Below, piece after piece: positions 10,012 to 21,088 of a stretch of DNA of 64,000 nt. Position 1 is the first letter of the stretch, and each line of letters starts with the position of its first letter. The notes below the pieces were generated by a model, which was not told where the DNA came from, did no database searches, and worked only from the letters and a program-made list of their open reading frames with translations. The position numbers and the translations under genes are program-made. This DNA is from Caulochytrium protostelioides (lineage: Eukaryota; Chytridiomycota; Caulochytriomycetes; Caulochytriales; Caulochytriaceae), in the NCBI GenBank assembly GCA_003615045.1, contig ML014141.1, positions 62,001 through 126,000 of the forward strand. Reading direction: 5' to 3'.

Positions 10012-11294
10012 ATGTCGTTGTGGGTGGACAAGTACAGGCCATCGACGCTCGATGACCTGGACTACCATCCTGACCTGACGGCCCTCTTCCAGCAGCTGGT
10101 AACGTCGTCCTCTTTGATGGATGCGATCCGTGCGTCGGATCGCCCATCGTCCCCGGCTGGGTGCTGAATCGCGACCCGTCCCGATGTCCATGATGACTCA
10201 TGCCCCCATGCCGCTTTGCTCATGTATTGCGACGCCTTGCGTGCTCGCCTGCCATTCCTACCCCTTCTCGGAGCGTGCAGGCCTCGTCGGGCGACTTCCC
10301 CCACTTGCTGTTGTATGGCCCGTCGGGCGCCGGCAAAAAGACGCGCGCCAGCGCGGTGCTGCGCCAGATCTACGGCCCCTGCGTGGAGAAGCTCAAGCTC
10401 GACGTCCGCGTCTTCCAGGCCTCCGCCTCGCGCAAGCTCGAGATCAACGTGCTCTCCTCGCCCGTCCACATCGAGCTCACGCCCTCGGACGCGGGCATCT
10501 ATGACCGCGTCGTGGTCCAGGACCTCATCAAAGAGCTCGCGCAGACGGCGCAGGTCGACCCGTCGGCGCGGCGCGCGTTCAAGGTGGTCGTGATCAACGA
10601 GGCCGACACGCTCACGCGCGACGCGCAGCAGGCGATGCGCCGCACGATGGAAAAATACATGGCCAACCTGCGCATCGTGCTGCTCGCGCAGTCCGCGAGC
10701 CAGATCATGGGGCCCATCCGCTCGCGGTGCCTCATGGTCCGCGTGCCCGCCGTGCCTGCCCCGGACGTGGTCCGCGTGCTGGGCAACGTGGCGAAGCAGG
10801 AGGGCCTGCTGCTGCCGCCGGCGTTCGCCGACCACCTCGCCAGCGCCGCCGAGGGCAACTGCCGCGCCGCGCTGCTCGCCCTCGAGGCCGCCCGGCTCGA
10901 GCACTACCCCTTCAGCGCGGCGCAGCCGGTGCCCGTGGCCGACTGGAAGGTGTTCTGTGGCACCGTCGCCCAGAGCATCCTCCAGGAGCAGAGCCCCGCC
11001 CGGCTGATGCAGATCCGCGGGAAGCTCTATGAACTGCTGGCGCACTGCATCCCTGCGGACATGATCCTCAAGGAAGTGATGGCGAAGCTGATCGCCGGGC
11101 ACGGCGTCTTCGCCGGGCCGCAGGCAGCATCGGGGCTCGCCTCGCCATCGGACCTGACCGTCCGCGTCGTCCAGGAGGCCGCGACCGCCGAGCACCGCTT
11201 GCGCCAGGGCAGCAAGCCCATCTTTCATCTCGAAGCGTTTGTCGCCCGCGTCATGAGCCTATACAAGCGCCAAGTCGTCGAACTCGGGCTGTAA
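10012..11294 (+). CDS. RFC5: Replication factor C small subunit (yeast Rfc5 / human RFC3), two exons
   Basis: Predicted exons are 10012-10098 and 10281-11294, giving 366 residues. The 182-bp intron starts GTAACG and ends GCAG and is in phase 0. Exon 1 codes MSLWVDKYRPSTLDDLDYHP. Joined to ASSGDFPHLLLYGP it matches the family N-terminus residue for residue in length. Motifs: Walker A GPSGAGKKT; the Walker B region is INEADTLTRDAQQAMRRTM, with NEAD in place of DEAD as is usual for this subunit; sensor region and SRC motif IRSRCLMVRVP with the arginine finger. A helical C-terminal collar follows. It is a subunit of the clamp loader that opens and loads PCNA at primer-template junctions, and of the alternative Rad24/Ctf18/Elg1 loaders. 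Nuclear. Confidence 0.96.
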
Positions 11295-11835
11295 GCGCTC
11301 AAGAGAGCAAGGAGAGTCCCACCGGACCATCGAACCCACCATGCCGCCGAGCCAGGGGACACGGAAGCGGGTCCAACACGCCGTTTCGGACTCCCTGACG
11401 GCACGCCGTCCCCGCGCCGCGTCCTCGCCACGTCGTCCAGCCAGGTGGGTTGAAGGGTATGATTGGAAAGAACAAAGTGGCATGAGATAAACAAGGTCCA
11501 GATGAGGATAAACTGAGCTAAGGATCGGGCCATCGATGCAGACGTATTCGGCACGCGATGGCCGCCCGCCGTCCGTAAAACAAGAGTAAAAAAAGACAAG
11601 AAAAAAAACTGAACAAGAGAAAACAAGAGGGAGAGGGGGCGAGAGGGATCCGAGTCAACGCAGAGGTATGCACGAGAGTGGGGTGATGTGTGGCGGTGGG
11701 TATCTAGGGTGGAGAGGATCCATCCGAGCCGGTGGAGGGCCACGTCAGCACGATCATTGCAGCGATATGAGAAACGTATGGACATGCACGATGAATGGCC
11801 ACTCCCAGGAGCGCATCAGCGATGGAGGACCAGAG
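11295..11835. other. Convergent 3' spacer between RFC5 and aspartyl protease 1
   Basis: 541 bp where two genes end facing each other. A-rich runs around 11575-11635 are the only distinctive content, consistent with 3' UTR and polyadenylation sequence. No gene seen. Confidence 0.6.
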
Positions 11836-13233
11836 TTACAGAGCGAACTGCAGGACGGACCACAGCGCGAGGCCCGCGATCGCCGTCAGCGTCATTGACG
11901 ACGGCACGACAGTCGCGGCCGCACCGCTCTTCGAGGACGTGGACGAGGCAGAACCCATGATGCCGGCGGTCGAACCCGCGACGAGATCGTGGGCGATCTT
12001 GTCGGCGGAGCGGTCCGCAATGGCCAGACCAATCATGTTCGCTTCGTACGAGAAGATTGTGTAGAAGTGGCGCAGCACGGCCATGCCGAAAATGGCGCGC
12101 GGCGTGTCGCTCGCGCCATCCATGTCGTACCCGGCGAACGCGCTCACACACACCGCGGCGCCCGAGGAGCCCGCGGCCTGGAAGAGGTAGTCCGAGCGCG
12201 TCAGGTTGAAGTCGAGGCCCGAGAAGGTCATGACCACGTTGGGCATCGTGTCGGGCAGGCGCGAGCAGTAGCCGCCGTACAGGGTGTAGCCGTTCGTGCT
12301 GACGACGGTGAGCCCGAGCGCGGTGTTGATGGCCTCGGCGACGGACTTGGGCACGAGGGCGAGCGAGGTGCCCGTGTCAATGACTGTCTGGAAGTCGGCG
12401 GTCACGTTCTTGAGGACGCTGCCGTTCTGGTCGATGGCAGACAGCGCCGCCAGCGGCGTCTGCCAGTAGAGGTAGCCATACGAGCGGGTCGGTTGCACGG
12501 GCAGCCAGAAGATAGAGCCCGTGTAACGCGAGCGGTCAATGCCGCCCAGCGTCAGCTGGCCCGTCTGCTCGTCGTCCGAGATCCATACGCAAAAGTACTG
12601 CGACGTCAGGACCGTGCCGCCGAGCTGGTCAATCAGAGTCTTAGCCTTCGTGCCCTGCGTCAGGCTCGCCGGCGGCGAGAACGCCATGCCGATAATGCCG
12701 TCATAGCCTTGGGTCGTGCCGTCGGTCGTGGCGGCCGAGCCGAATTGGAAATTGCTGACCGAAATGTTCTGGATGACCAAGTTGTCGGTGGCATACGAGC
12801 CCGCGACGGTCGTGCCGTCGACGTAAGTGATCGTGGGGAACGTCGTGCCGATGCTCTTGAAGGTCGAGCTCGACTTTGCGTTCACAACGCTGTTTGAGAC
12901 CCACATCTGGTAGGAGCCCGTATCCCACAGCATCGTGAGGGGCTTGGACGGCGTGCCCATGCCCACACTCGCGTAGTAGGCAAAAATGACGTTGCTGGTG
13001 GCCGACTGGCCGAGCTCCTCGACAAAAATGGTACCGCGCCGCTGAAGGCGCCGCGAGACTTGTTCGTTACGCTTCAGATCATAGACGTGAATCCCGCCGT
13101 CATCGGTGATCGCCGTGGCGCCGTTGAGGGTAATTGCAGCGTTCGCGGCGGGAACGAGCGTCATCAGCGCGACGAGCAGTGCCGCCACGAGGGCCACGAG
13201 GGCCGCTGAGGCTGTTCCGCGTGGCAAGGCCAT
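11836..13233 (-). CDS. Secreted pepsin-like aspartyl protease, probably GPI-anchored (protease 1)
   Basis: 465 residues, one exon, with the ATG at 13233. An N-terminal signal peptide (about residues 1-32, hydrophobic core ALVALVAALLVALMTLVPAA) is followed by a short propeptide with basic pairs (RRLQRR). The A1-family catalytic motifs are DTGS (Asp104) and DTGT (Asp about 285). The flap Tyr probably lies in TYVDGTTVAG, and the C-lobe has AIFGMAVLRHFYTIFSYE, the usual family signature before the C-terminus. NIS, NGS and NVT sequons suggest N-glycosylation. The protein ends in a Ser-rich stretch and a hydrophobic tail (MTLTAIAGLALWSVLQFAL), the arrangement of a GPI-anchoring signal as in yapsins. 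Likely a cell-surface endopeptidase. Its paralogue lies 3.6 kb upstream on the same strand. Confidence 0.93.
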   Translation of the reverse strand: MALPRGTASAALVALVAALLVALMTLVPAANAAITLNGATAITDDGGIHVYDLKRNEQVSRRLQRRGTIFVEELGQSATSNVIFAYYASVGMGTPSKPLTMLWDTGSYQMWVSNSVVNAKSSSTFKSIGTTFPTITYVDGTTVAGSYATDNLVIQNISVSNFQFGSAATTDGTTQGYDGIIGMAFSPPASLTQGTKAKTLIDQLGGTVLTSQYFCVWISDDEQTGQLTLGGIDRSRYTGSIFWLPVQPTRSYGYLYWQTPLAALSAIDQNGSVLKNVTADFQTVIDTGTSLALVPKSVAEAINTALGLTVVSTNGYTLYGGYCSRLPDTMPNVVMTFSGLDFNLTRSDYLFQAAGSSGAAVCVSAFAGYDMDGASDTPRAIFGMAVLRHFYTIFSYEANMIGLAIADRSADKIAHDLVAGSTAGIMGSASSTSSKSGAAATVVPSSMTLTAIAGLALWSVLQFAL

Positions 13234-16200
13234 GGTGGGCTATGAGGGGGGAGAAGGCTGGTAATAACAACGCGACAGCAAGTCAGAGAGGGGGAGGGAA
13301 GACGGCGGCGGAGGTGGCGGAGATGGGGGGGAAGCGACGACGGACGGAAAGGGGGCCAGCGATGGCGTTTGTGGGCGGCGGGGGTATGAGAAGGGAAGCG
13401 AAGCAAAGCGAAGGTTAACCCGGCAGAGTCTATCGGAGAGATCGGTCCGGTTGAGGGGATAGGCCGACGAGACAAAGGGACGGCGGGGGAGTGTGCACGC
13501 ACAGGGGACGGACCGTCATATATGAAAAAGCGATGCGGTGAGTGTGATGGTGAGTTGGCTGTTGGGGCTACTCTTGAGCGAGCAAAGCGAACTGGCCAAG
13601 CGAGGCGGCGGTGTGGAGAAGGCTTTTTGTTTAAGGGCGATCGACGGAAGCGACGGCGTGGGGGAAGCGGGGGGGGGGGGCCGAAAGCGTTCGGAGGTGG
13701 CAGGGAAGCGAGCGTGCATGCAGGTCCAGTGGGTGACACGCGATGACTCCGGCAGCGACGGCGTTCCGAACGACATCACGGCCACGGCCGCGAGACCGTC
13801 ATGACGCGTGTCGCATCGTCGTGGCAAGTGGCGCGGTGGCTGAGGCTCTCTCGCTCGGTATGGTTGGTGTGTGTGTGTGGGTGTGCCGCCCGTGTCCCAT
13901 GTGCCGCTGACGGCGCGGGCCGGTTCTCACGCCCTCATGCCCACACGCGCCCTGACCGGAGGTCCCGGTGGCGTCGGACCAGTCAGCGCACGAGAACGAG
14001 CCAGAACAGGCACGAGCCCCTTCTAGCGGACGGGCGCGAGCTCTCCCACACACACGTACCGCACGGAGGCCCGTTAGGCCGATGCCCCAAGCAAGCACAC
14101 AGCCCACCCGGCAGCCGGAAAGCAAAGACGGCACAGACCCCGCGCCCCACGGAACTCCACGGACCCCAAGGCAAGTGGCGCCGCCAAGTCGGGGGCGAGC
14201 CGGCCGGCCGGGTGCCGGCGGTCCCTGCGCGGCGGCGCGCGTCGTCGGTGTGTCGCGTTGGTGGGTTTCTGAGGAACACGCGGAACAGAAGGGCGCGCCT
14301 TTCGATGGAAACGTCATCATGCGCCACGTCCCTGCGGGCCGCGGCCCCCAGCGAGACAAACACTCCGAGCGTCGGGGTGGCCCGACGCGTCATTTCGGTG
14401 AGACGGGCGGGATCCGAGTTTTTCCGGCGACCAAGGCGCGATGGGGCTCGCTCGTGGGGGCGGGAGCGGGGCAGATAAAGGGACGGCAAGTACATCGCGG
14501 AGACCTGTGGCGCGCACACTGAGATAAGGGGCCGCTAGGGGACATCGCCTCTGTCGGGGTCGCGTGGCGCTGACGCCGTCCCCGGTCCCGGGGCTGGCGC
14601 TCACGCGCGATAGGCATGTCGCGACACCGAGCGACACTGCGCTGGATCGAGAGCCAGAGCACGCTCGTCACGCTGTAAGCGGGACCGGAAAAGAAGCGAA
14701 GGCTTTCTATCAGCGACACGGTCGTTAGCCACCTGTGGCGGATGTCGCCACGCCACACCCCTCTGGCCCGGTCATGAAGCGTCAAGCGGCCTGGCAGGAG
14801 GGGCATGAGCCATGTATGTGGCAGAGGTCGGTGACCCCACTCCCTTGCATGGCTTTACGATCCTGTGTTTTTCTTTCACGTCGATGGATCTCGCCGTCAA
14901 CAAGAACCGGGCGACGCGGCCGTGATGGCGGCCGTCTCGAACCTGCCGCTCAGCGTCGCCGGGTCAGCCACTTGAGCAGCGCAGCCTGTCCAAAGCTTGA
15001 TGGGTGACCATGTTCGGGTGACCAGGCACCCGGGGATCCATCAAGCAGACACGACACGGTAAACGTGACGATCGCGATATTTCACCTGCCGCATGATGAC
15101 GCAAAGCTTCATCTCGTGAAACAGCGACGGCAAACCGCCTTTCCCTTTTTTGCTTTTTTTTGGGGCTCGGGCTTGTGGCTCTCGTGGCGGAGCGCATGAC
15201 GCGGTCTTCCAGGGCTTCGCGCCTGCGCTGGGCGGCGCTCCTTCAAGCGTGGCGCTCGGCCTTTAAGGTGGGTGCTATTTTCTGACCCAAGCGCCTTCCC
15301 TTCACTGGTCAGCATGCTGCATGGCCCAGCATCGGCTGTTTGGATCATTGATCAGAGCTCGATCGGGGATAACCGAGGATAACACGAAAGGCCCATGGAT
15401 AAATAAAGAACTTACCGCGAGACGACGGACGACGGACGTCAGTGTCCAACTATCGGAAAATAAGCGTTTCTCGGGAGCCGGTGGCGCGTGGTTCGGGAGC
15501 AGACGGGACAAAGTTGGGGAGCGATGATGTGAGACAGGGCGCAGAGCATGCGATGCAATTTTCCTTTTCAAGGAAGGCCGGTCGGGATGGGGCGAGGTGG
15601 GTTTGAGTGGAGTGGCAGGCAACGGGCGTACAGAAGATGGTGGGCCGCACTGTGTCTACGGAACCGAAATGCAGCGGACTCGATGCAACGGGAAGCGTGT
15701 GTGAGCTGATCAATCGGTTTGTTCCGAACGGAGTCCTGCTCCTCGTACCAGGCGTCAGCATGGCACACCAGCTAGCGCGGCGTGGTCGATCTCCACCATA
15801 GCCTGTCCCCGCGGGCGGCCGACATACGGGCATTGCCAACATAAGGATCCTGCCGGGCGACAGATGACACATGGGCACAGCAGCACCTGCGCACCAGTGA
15901 TCGCCGTCCCAGGCCCAGGCGGGGGCGGGTGAGATTTGCCATGATGAAAGCCGCAGCCCCTCCCGTCAGGGATGAGCCGCCGTCGACCGCACGCGACGGG
16001 CCCTAGCAGCGCTGCTGGCGGACCCTGCGAGCGCTGGCCTCCGTGGCGGGGGGCGAGTCGGCGAAGGGCCCAGAACGGCGCGACGGCGGACCAGGATCGG
16101 CGGCGATCGATGGACGCGGTGGCGGGCGACCCCTGTCGCCGGGCGCCGGACGACTGGACCCCCCGGAGGGTCAACAGACACCGCAAGGACTTACCGGTCG

Positions 16201-16867
16201 ATTCGGATGTGCGGAGCTCCGCCAAGCGGGTGGGATGGGGTGGGAGCTAGTGGGATGTGGATCGCCACAGAGCGGGGCGAGGCGGACCGGGCGAGGTGCC
16301 GGTGAGCCGCCCGGTCATCCTCCCGCGCCCTGCGAGACGTCTCGCCCGGAGGCTGCCGTCGGCCATCACGACGATCGATCCCCGGTTGTGGCCGATCGTG
16401 GCGATGTCCTGGCGACTTTATACGGCCTCGCGGGGGAGTCGCCCCGCGCGACGACACGGTGGCTCAGCCACCGCGGCTCCCGGTCGGATCGGCCGGCGGC
16501 CCCCGGGAGGGTGTGACGTCAAGGGACGCGGCGGGGATCGGCAGCACACGGCCTGCGACCGGAACGGCGCCGGCGGCCGGCGGCGCGATCCCGGCCGCCG
16601 GCGGCGCATGACGTCGCCGTCGCCGTCGCCGTCACCGTCATCCGGCACCGTCACCCGACGGTGCCCACCGACGCGTCCGGCCACGGCCACGTGCGGCAGC
16701 CACAGAACGCGCGCGGCGCCATCGACGCGCACGAGCCCCCGCCCGCCCCTGCCGCCACGGCGGCCCACCCGCCTCCACCCAACCACGTCTCCCGGTGCAG
16801 CACCGCGCCGTGCGAGAGCGCCATGCGATTAGCTTTACAGGACAGCGGCGAGCCGCTTGACACGCGT
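13234..16867. other. 3.6-kb region without a recognised gene
   Basis: Lies between the two aspartyl protease genes. I found no conserved exon, tRNA or other RNA. Open frames up to about 225 residues occur on both strands, but they overlap one another and lack coding-like third-position bias. A run of 12 G at 13669-13680 is the clearest simple-sequence feature. The left end should hold the promoter of protease 1 and the right end the 3' UTR of protease 2. Confidence 0.55.
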
Positions 16868-18754
16868 CTAGAGGACGCCGAGCCACCAGCCAATGCCGCA
16901 CAGCAGCGTCGTCGCGGTATACGCGAGCGCCGCCGAGCCGGGGCCCCGGCGCGCCGTGGCGCGGCTCGTGGCGTCCGGCGCGCGGCCCGTGCCCGTGCCG
17001 GCCTGCGCGCCGTCCACCAGGCGGCCGCCCGCGTCGACACGGCGGTCCGCGACCGCGAGGCCGATCCGCGGCGACGCCGTGTTGTAGTCGTACGCCAGGT
17101 AGAAGTACCGCAGGATCGCCATCCCGACAATGATCGTCGGCGCCGCGTCCAGCGTCGTGATGCGCGCCACCGGGACGCCCGACGCCGCCGACGTCATGCC
17201 GGAGACCTTGATGCCGAACAAGCCGCTCGACGGCGGCTCGGCGGCGGTCGTGTTGGCATAGGTCGGCTCGTACGCCAGCGGCACGTTAACCAAGCGCGCG
17301 CCGCCGAGCGACACGTTGCTGCGCGCCACGGTCGGCGCCGCGGGGGTCGTCGAGGAACGGACGGCCGTGGCGCGATTCCCCGCGCTGGACGCCGTCGTGA
17401 CCGCGCCCGCTCGGGCGGCCGTCGTGGTGCCCGTCGCGGCGGCCCCCGTGGCCCTCGCGGAGGCGGCGCTCGCACGGCTGCTGCCTGCGTTGCCCGACGC
17501 GGACTCGTTGCTGAGCTCCTTGCCGACAATGGCGCTGAAGCAGATCGCACGGCCCGAGCTCGTCTTGGTCGTCTTGCTCTCCCACGCATACACGCTCTGC
17601 GGAATGGCAAAGTCGACCGCCGCCAGCGTGATCGTCAGCGTGGGCTTGCTCGCCGGCAGCTCGTTGCAGTACTGCGCATACATGTACTGGCCATCGGCAT
17701 TCGACACGAGATCGAAGCCGAGCGCCGTGTTGATTTTTTCCGCGAGGGCCGCCGGAATAATGGTCAGGCTCGTGCCGGTATCGAGCACGGCGTTCGCATT
17801 CACCGTCGTGCGCGAGTCGGACGCATCCGCAATGCGCAGGGCGTTCATGACCACCTGCCAGTAGACGGCATACCCGCCGAGCTTACTGACCGGCAGCCAC
17901 TCGATGGGGCCGCTATACTTGGCCGTGTCGAGGGCGCCCAGGTCGAGCGCGCCGCCCGCGTCCGTCTCGTCGGTCCAGAAAGCGAAATACCGGGACGAGA
18001 GGGCCCCCTTCGCGATAAACGAGTCGAGCAGCGTCGGCGCCGTGTTGCCCGCGTTGGGGCTGGCGTTCGCGAGCAGCGCGGCGGGCGGCGTGAAGCCCAT
18101 GCCGACAATGCCCGCGGTCGCGTTCGCCAGCGAGCCCGACAGGCCCGTGGCGACGCCAAAGATCGCGGCGTTCGCCGAAATCGGCGTGCCGGCAATCGAG
18201 ACCGTGTCGTTCGCAAAGGTGCCGCTGACGACGGTGCCGTCCACATAGCTCTGCGTCGGGAAGGCGATGTTGCTCGGCCGGAGGGACGACGACCGCGTGG
18301 TATCAAAGATCGCGGAGCCCTGGCCGCCGGCGACCCAAGCGAGCCAGGAGCCCGTGTCGAACAGCACGTCCGAGATGGTCTGTGCGGGCGTGCCGACGGC
18401 CAGCTTGCCCAGGTAGGAAAAGATGGTCGTCGAGGTCAGCGCGAGCGGCGCCGTGGCCATATGCCGGCGGCGCAGGCGGCGCCGTCCGTGCGTGGGATCG
18501 ATCTCGGCATCTTGGTGCAGCTCGTCGGCGAGGGCATCAAACGTCGCATCGCTGTCCGTGCGGCGGGACAGCGCGATGGTATGATAGACGGCCGGCGCGT
18601 CCGGATCGGGCGAGGCCACCGCGGCGTGCGCGGCCGGCAGCCAGCTGGCCACGCAGACATAGAGCACGACGATCGGCGCGAGCCATCGGATCGCGTGGCG
18701 ACGGGCGGACCGCGTCCGCGGGCGGCGTGGCCGGCGGGTCGGGGGGGGCGCCAT
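16868..18754 (-). CDS. Secreted aspartyl protease with Ala/Ser/Thr-rich C-lobe insertion (protease 2)
   Basis: From the ATG at 18754 the product is 628 residues. It has a basic n-region and a hydrophobic signal segment (WLAPIVVLYVCVASWLPAAHA). A propeptide ending in RRRLRRRH looks like a kexin-type processing site. Catalytic motifs are DTGS (Asp133) and DTGT (Asp325). The final fold signature is IIVGMAILRYFYLAYDY. The tail is hydrophobic (LAYTATTLLCGIGWWLGVL), again GPI-like. Unlike protease 1, an insertion of about 80-90 residues, rich in Ala, Ser, Thr and Gly, sits in the C-lobe after CFSAIVGKE; it may form an O-glycosylated loop. Start: the frame is open further up, and an ATG at 18844 would add a poly-Ser stretch that makes a poor signal peptide. 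Paralogous to protease 1 (compare AILRYFYLAY with AVLRHFYTIF). Confidence 0.88.
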   Translation of the reverse strand: MAPPPTRRPRRPRTRSARRHAIRWLAPIVVLYVCVASWLPAAHAAVASPDPDAPAVYHTIALSRRTDSDATFDALADELHQDAEIDPTHGRRRLRRRHMATAPLALTSTTIFSYLGKLAVGTPAQTISDVLFDTGSWLAWVAGGQGSAIFDTTRSSSLRPSNIAFPTQSYVDGTVVSGTFANDTVSIAGTPISANAAIFGVATGLSGSLANATAGIVGMGFTPPAALLANASPNAGNTAPTLLDSFIAKGALSSRYFAFWTDETDAGGALDLGALDTAKYSGPIEWLPVSKLGGYAVYWQVVMNALRIADASDSRTTVNANAVLDTGTSLTIIPAALAEKINTALGFDLVSNADGQYMYAQYCNELPASKPTLTITLAAVDFAIPQSVYAWESKTTKTSSGRAICFSAIVGKELSNESASGNAGSSRASAASARATGAAATGTTTAARAGAVTTASSAGNRATAVRSSTTPAAPTVARSNVSLGGARLVNVPLAYEPTYANTTAAEPPSSGLFGIKVSGMTSAASGVPVARITTLDAAPTIIVGMAILRYFYLAYDYNTASPRIGLAVADRRVDAGGRLVDGAQAGTGTGRAPDATSRATARRGPGSAALAYTATTLLCGIGWWLGVL

Positions 18755-18801
18755 CCACGCGGCGGGTCGCCGACCGGTCGTGATGGGGGAGGTCCCGAGA
18801 A

Positions 18802-18803
<2 letters not shown>

Positions 18804-18833
<30 letters not shown>
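18804..18833. repeat. (GAC)10 microsatellite
   Basis: Ten perfect GAC units on the plus strand. On the minus strand it reads as ten Ser codons in the upstream extension of the protease 2 frame. Confidence 0.97.
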
Positions 18834-20050
18834 ACGCGGGGCATCGGTCGAGGGCGGCGGAAGACGACCCGCAAGCGCCCAGAGCGACGGTGGAGCAAAC
18901 TCCGACGGGGGTCGCCCTCGCGTCCTTTTCACGTGACGGAAGCGGCGCGTCAGGTGGGCCTCCGGCGAAGCGGATCGGCGCCGATGGGAGGGCCGCGTCG
19001 CGCCGTGAGCGGCGGCGGCCTGGGCGGCGGCGGCCTCGGGGCGGCCTGGGCGAACCGGGAAGGATGTGGCCGTGACGTCGCAGCGAGAGCGAGAGCCGAC
19101 GGCGGGAAGGAACGGGGCGCGGGCGCGGGAGTCGGGGAGAAGGGGAAAGCGGCGTGGCAGCGCTTTCTCTACGGCAAGGGCGGTGAGTGCGTGGGAACGA
19201 GAGCGCGTCGGATCGGCGAGAGCCCGTGGATCCGATCGCTGCGGAGGCAAGATCGACGACACCCGGGAATCCTTCGAGACATCGGAGGAGGCGGTCTTTC
19301 GCTGCTGCTGCTGATGCGGCTGATGAGGTCTAGCGTGGATCCGCAGATCCGTGACTCCACGGTCGGCCAGCAGAGGTCGCGATCGCGTCTATGGGGCGCA
19401 GCGGAGGCGATCGGGGCCTGGGTCGTGATGGGTCCCAGCAGCGCGAACGCCACGTGATCCCAGCCGTTCGATGCTTTCTTATCGCGTCTGATCGCTGGCG
19501 TGCGGTCACCAGCGTCGACAGCGGGACCGCGGTGCGCGATGCGTTTGCGCCTGGGGGCACCGTGATCGGCGGTCGTCAGCCGTCGTGAGCCGTCGTCAGC
19601 AGCCGTCAGCGGTGTACGCCCGGGAATCGGCACACGCACCCACGCGCGTCCGCGGCGTGCTCGTTGTGGTGATGATCACGGCTTGCGCGTGCTGCAAGCG
19701 TGCCCGAGGACGATGCGTTGCTGAATGGGGTGCACGTTGCAGCGTTGCCCGAAAGGAACAATCGCGGGTCGGCCGGTGGCGTCAAGCGGTGCGGCGGTGG
19801 CGCGACAATCCAAGCACGGAAGACGGGGGGACAGACCAATGGCGCCAGCAGACGGCGGCTCTCGAGGAAGGGGACAATGAGCCAAAACAATGCGCCGGCG
19901 GCGGATGGGGGCCGAGGGTGCACCCTCGCTCGACCACAGCGCGATTCTCTCTGATCCGAAGGCTAGCCGTTGTCAGCCGCAAGCCAGGGGGTCGTATACC
20001 ATCAAGGGGGTCAAGCAGAGGGCATCCAGCGCAGCGACGGGATCGAGCCG

Positions 20051-20090
20051 GATGGCAGGATGGCAGGATGGCAGGATGGCAGGATGGCAG
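20051..20090. repeat. 8-bp tandem repeat, five copies
   Basis: Five exact copies of GATGGCAG, in non-coding sequence. Confidence 0.97.
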
Positions 20091-20827
20091 CGTGCGATAA
20101 GCGTTCTTGATCCACGGGAGTCCGGGAGGGGAGAGCGGACTGGCGTGGTGGTCGGTGGGAGCAGTGCTGCGTGTGGCCGAACCGCCACAGGACGGCCTTT
20201 TCACCAGAATCCGGATGACAAGGTCCACCGTCAGGACTCGGCCGATGGCGTTTCCAACGGCCGCCACCCCAAGACGGCACCGTGACCCAAGGGGATGAAC
20301 GAGTGGATGAACGCTGTCGTGGGTCGCGGCGACGAGTGGTTCGAAACGGAAGGCGGCGACGGCCACGGCGGCGACGGCAACGCGGCGGCGTCTGATCCGA
20401 TCATGGGCGACGCCATCCGTCGCACCACGCGGGGGCCTCCGCCGCCGCATCCGCCGCTCCATCCACGGCTCGCCGTCGCCGCCGCCGCCCACCCCACTGG
20501 CCTCGGGGAGGCCGCTCTGCGGGATCGGCCGACTCGCCTCCGTCCCACTCGTGGCCGCCGCCGGCGCCGCCTGTCGCGGCGCAACGGCGATCGGCACCGC
20601 CTCGGCCCAAAGGCGCTCGGAGCCTCCGTGGACGACAGCCTTTGGCAGGACCCGGGTGGTGCCCGCCGGCGGTGGTGCCCGCCGGCGGCGGCGCCTGCGG
20701 CGGCGGCGCGACGGCCGGTCGTCTGGATCGAGCGACGGCGATCGACCGGCGGCCGTGGCTCCCCACCGGAGCCCTGACGGCGGGGCCGTGGACGCGCGTG
20801 CCGTCGCCGCCGTCGCCGCCGCCGCCG

Positions 20828-20860
20828 TCGCCGGTCGCCGGTCGCCGGTCGCCGGTCGCC
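20828..20860. repeat. 7-bp tandem repeat, about 4.7 copies
   Basis: Four full TCGCCGG units and a partial fifth, inside a longer GCC-rich stretch. Confidence 0.93.
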
Positions 20861-21061
20861 GCCGTGAGGACGGACGCCTCTCGCCCCTCCTCACGCCTGC
20901 GGCGAGTGCGACGGACGCCGGTCGCGTCATCCCGCGACTCCGGGCCTCCGCGCGTGCGTGCGTGTGTACGTGTGTGTGTGTGCGTGCTGCGGCGTGTGAT
21001 GTGTCCGTCGTGCGTTCTTGGCGCTTCTGGCCGCGGGAGACGGCGGAACGCCGCCGCAGCA

Positions 21062-21088
21062 CGGCCAGCGCGGCCAGCGCGGCCAGCG
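21062..21088. repeat. 9-bp tandem repeat, three copies
   Basis: Three exact copies of CGGCCAGCG. Confidence 0.95.

Noticed and set aside
16661-19075. 804-codon plus-strand frame facing protease 2
   Set aside because: Arg/Ala/Gly-rich and antisense to a gene with both aspartyl protease motifs; another shadow.
19782-21062. 426-codon minus-strand frame
   Set aside because: Low-complexity translation (HTHTHVHTH, ATAAAATAAT) derived from microsatellites; no coding bias.
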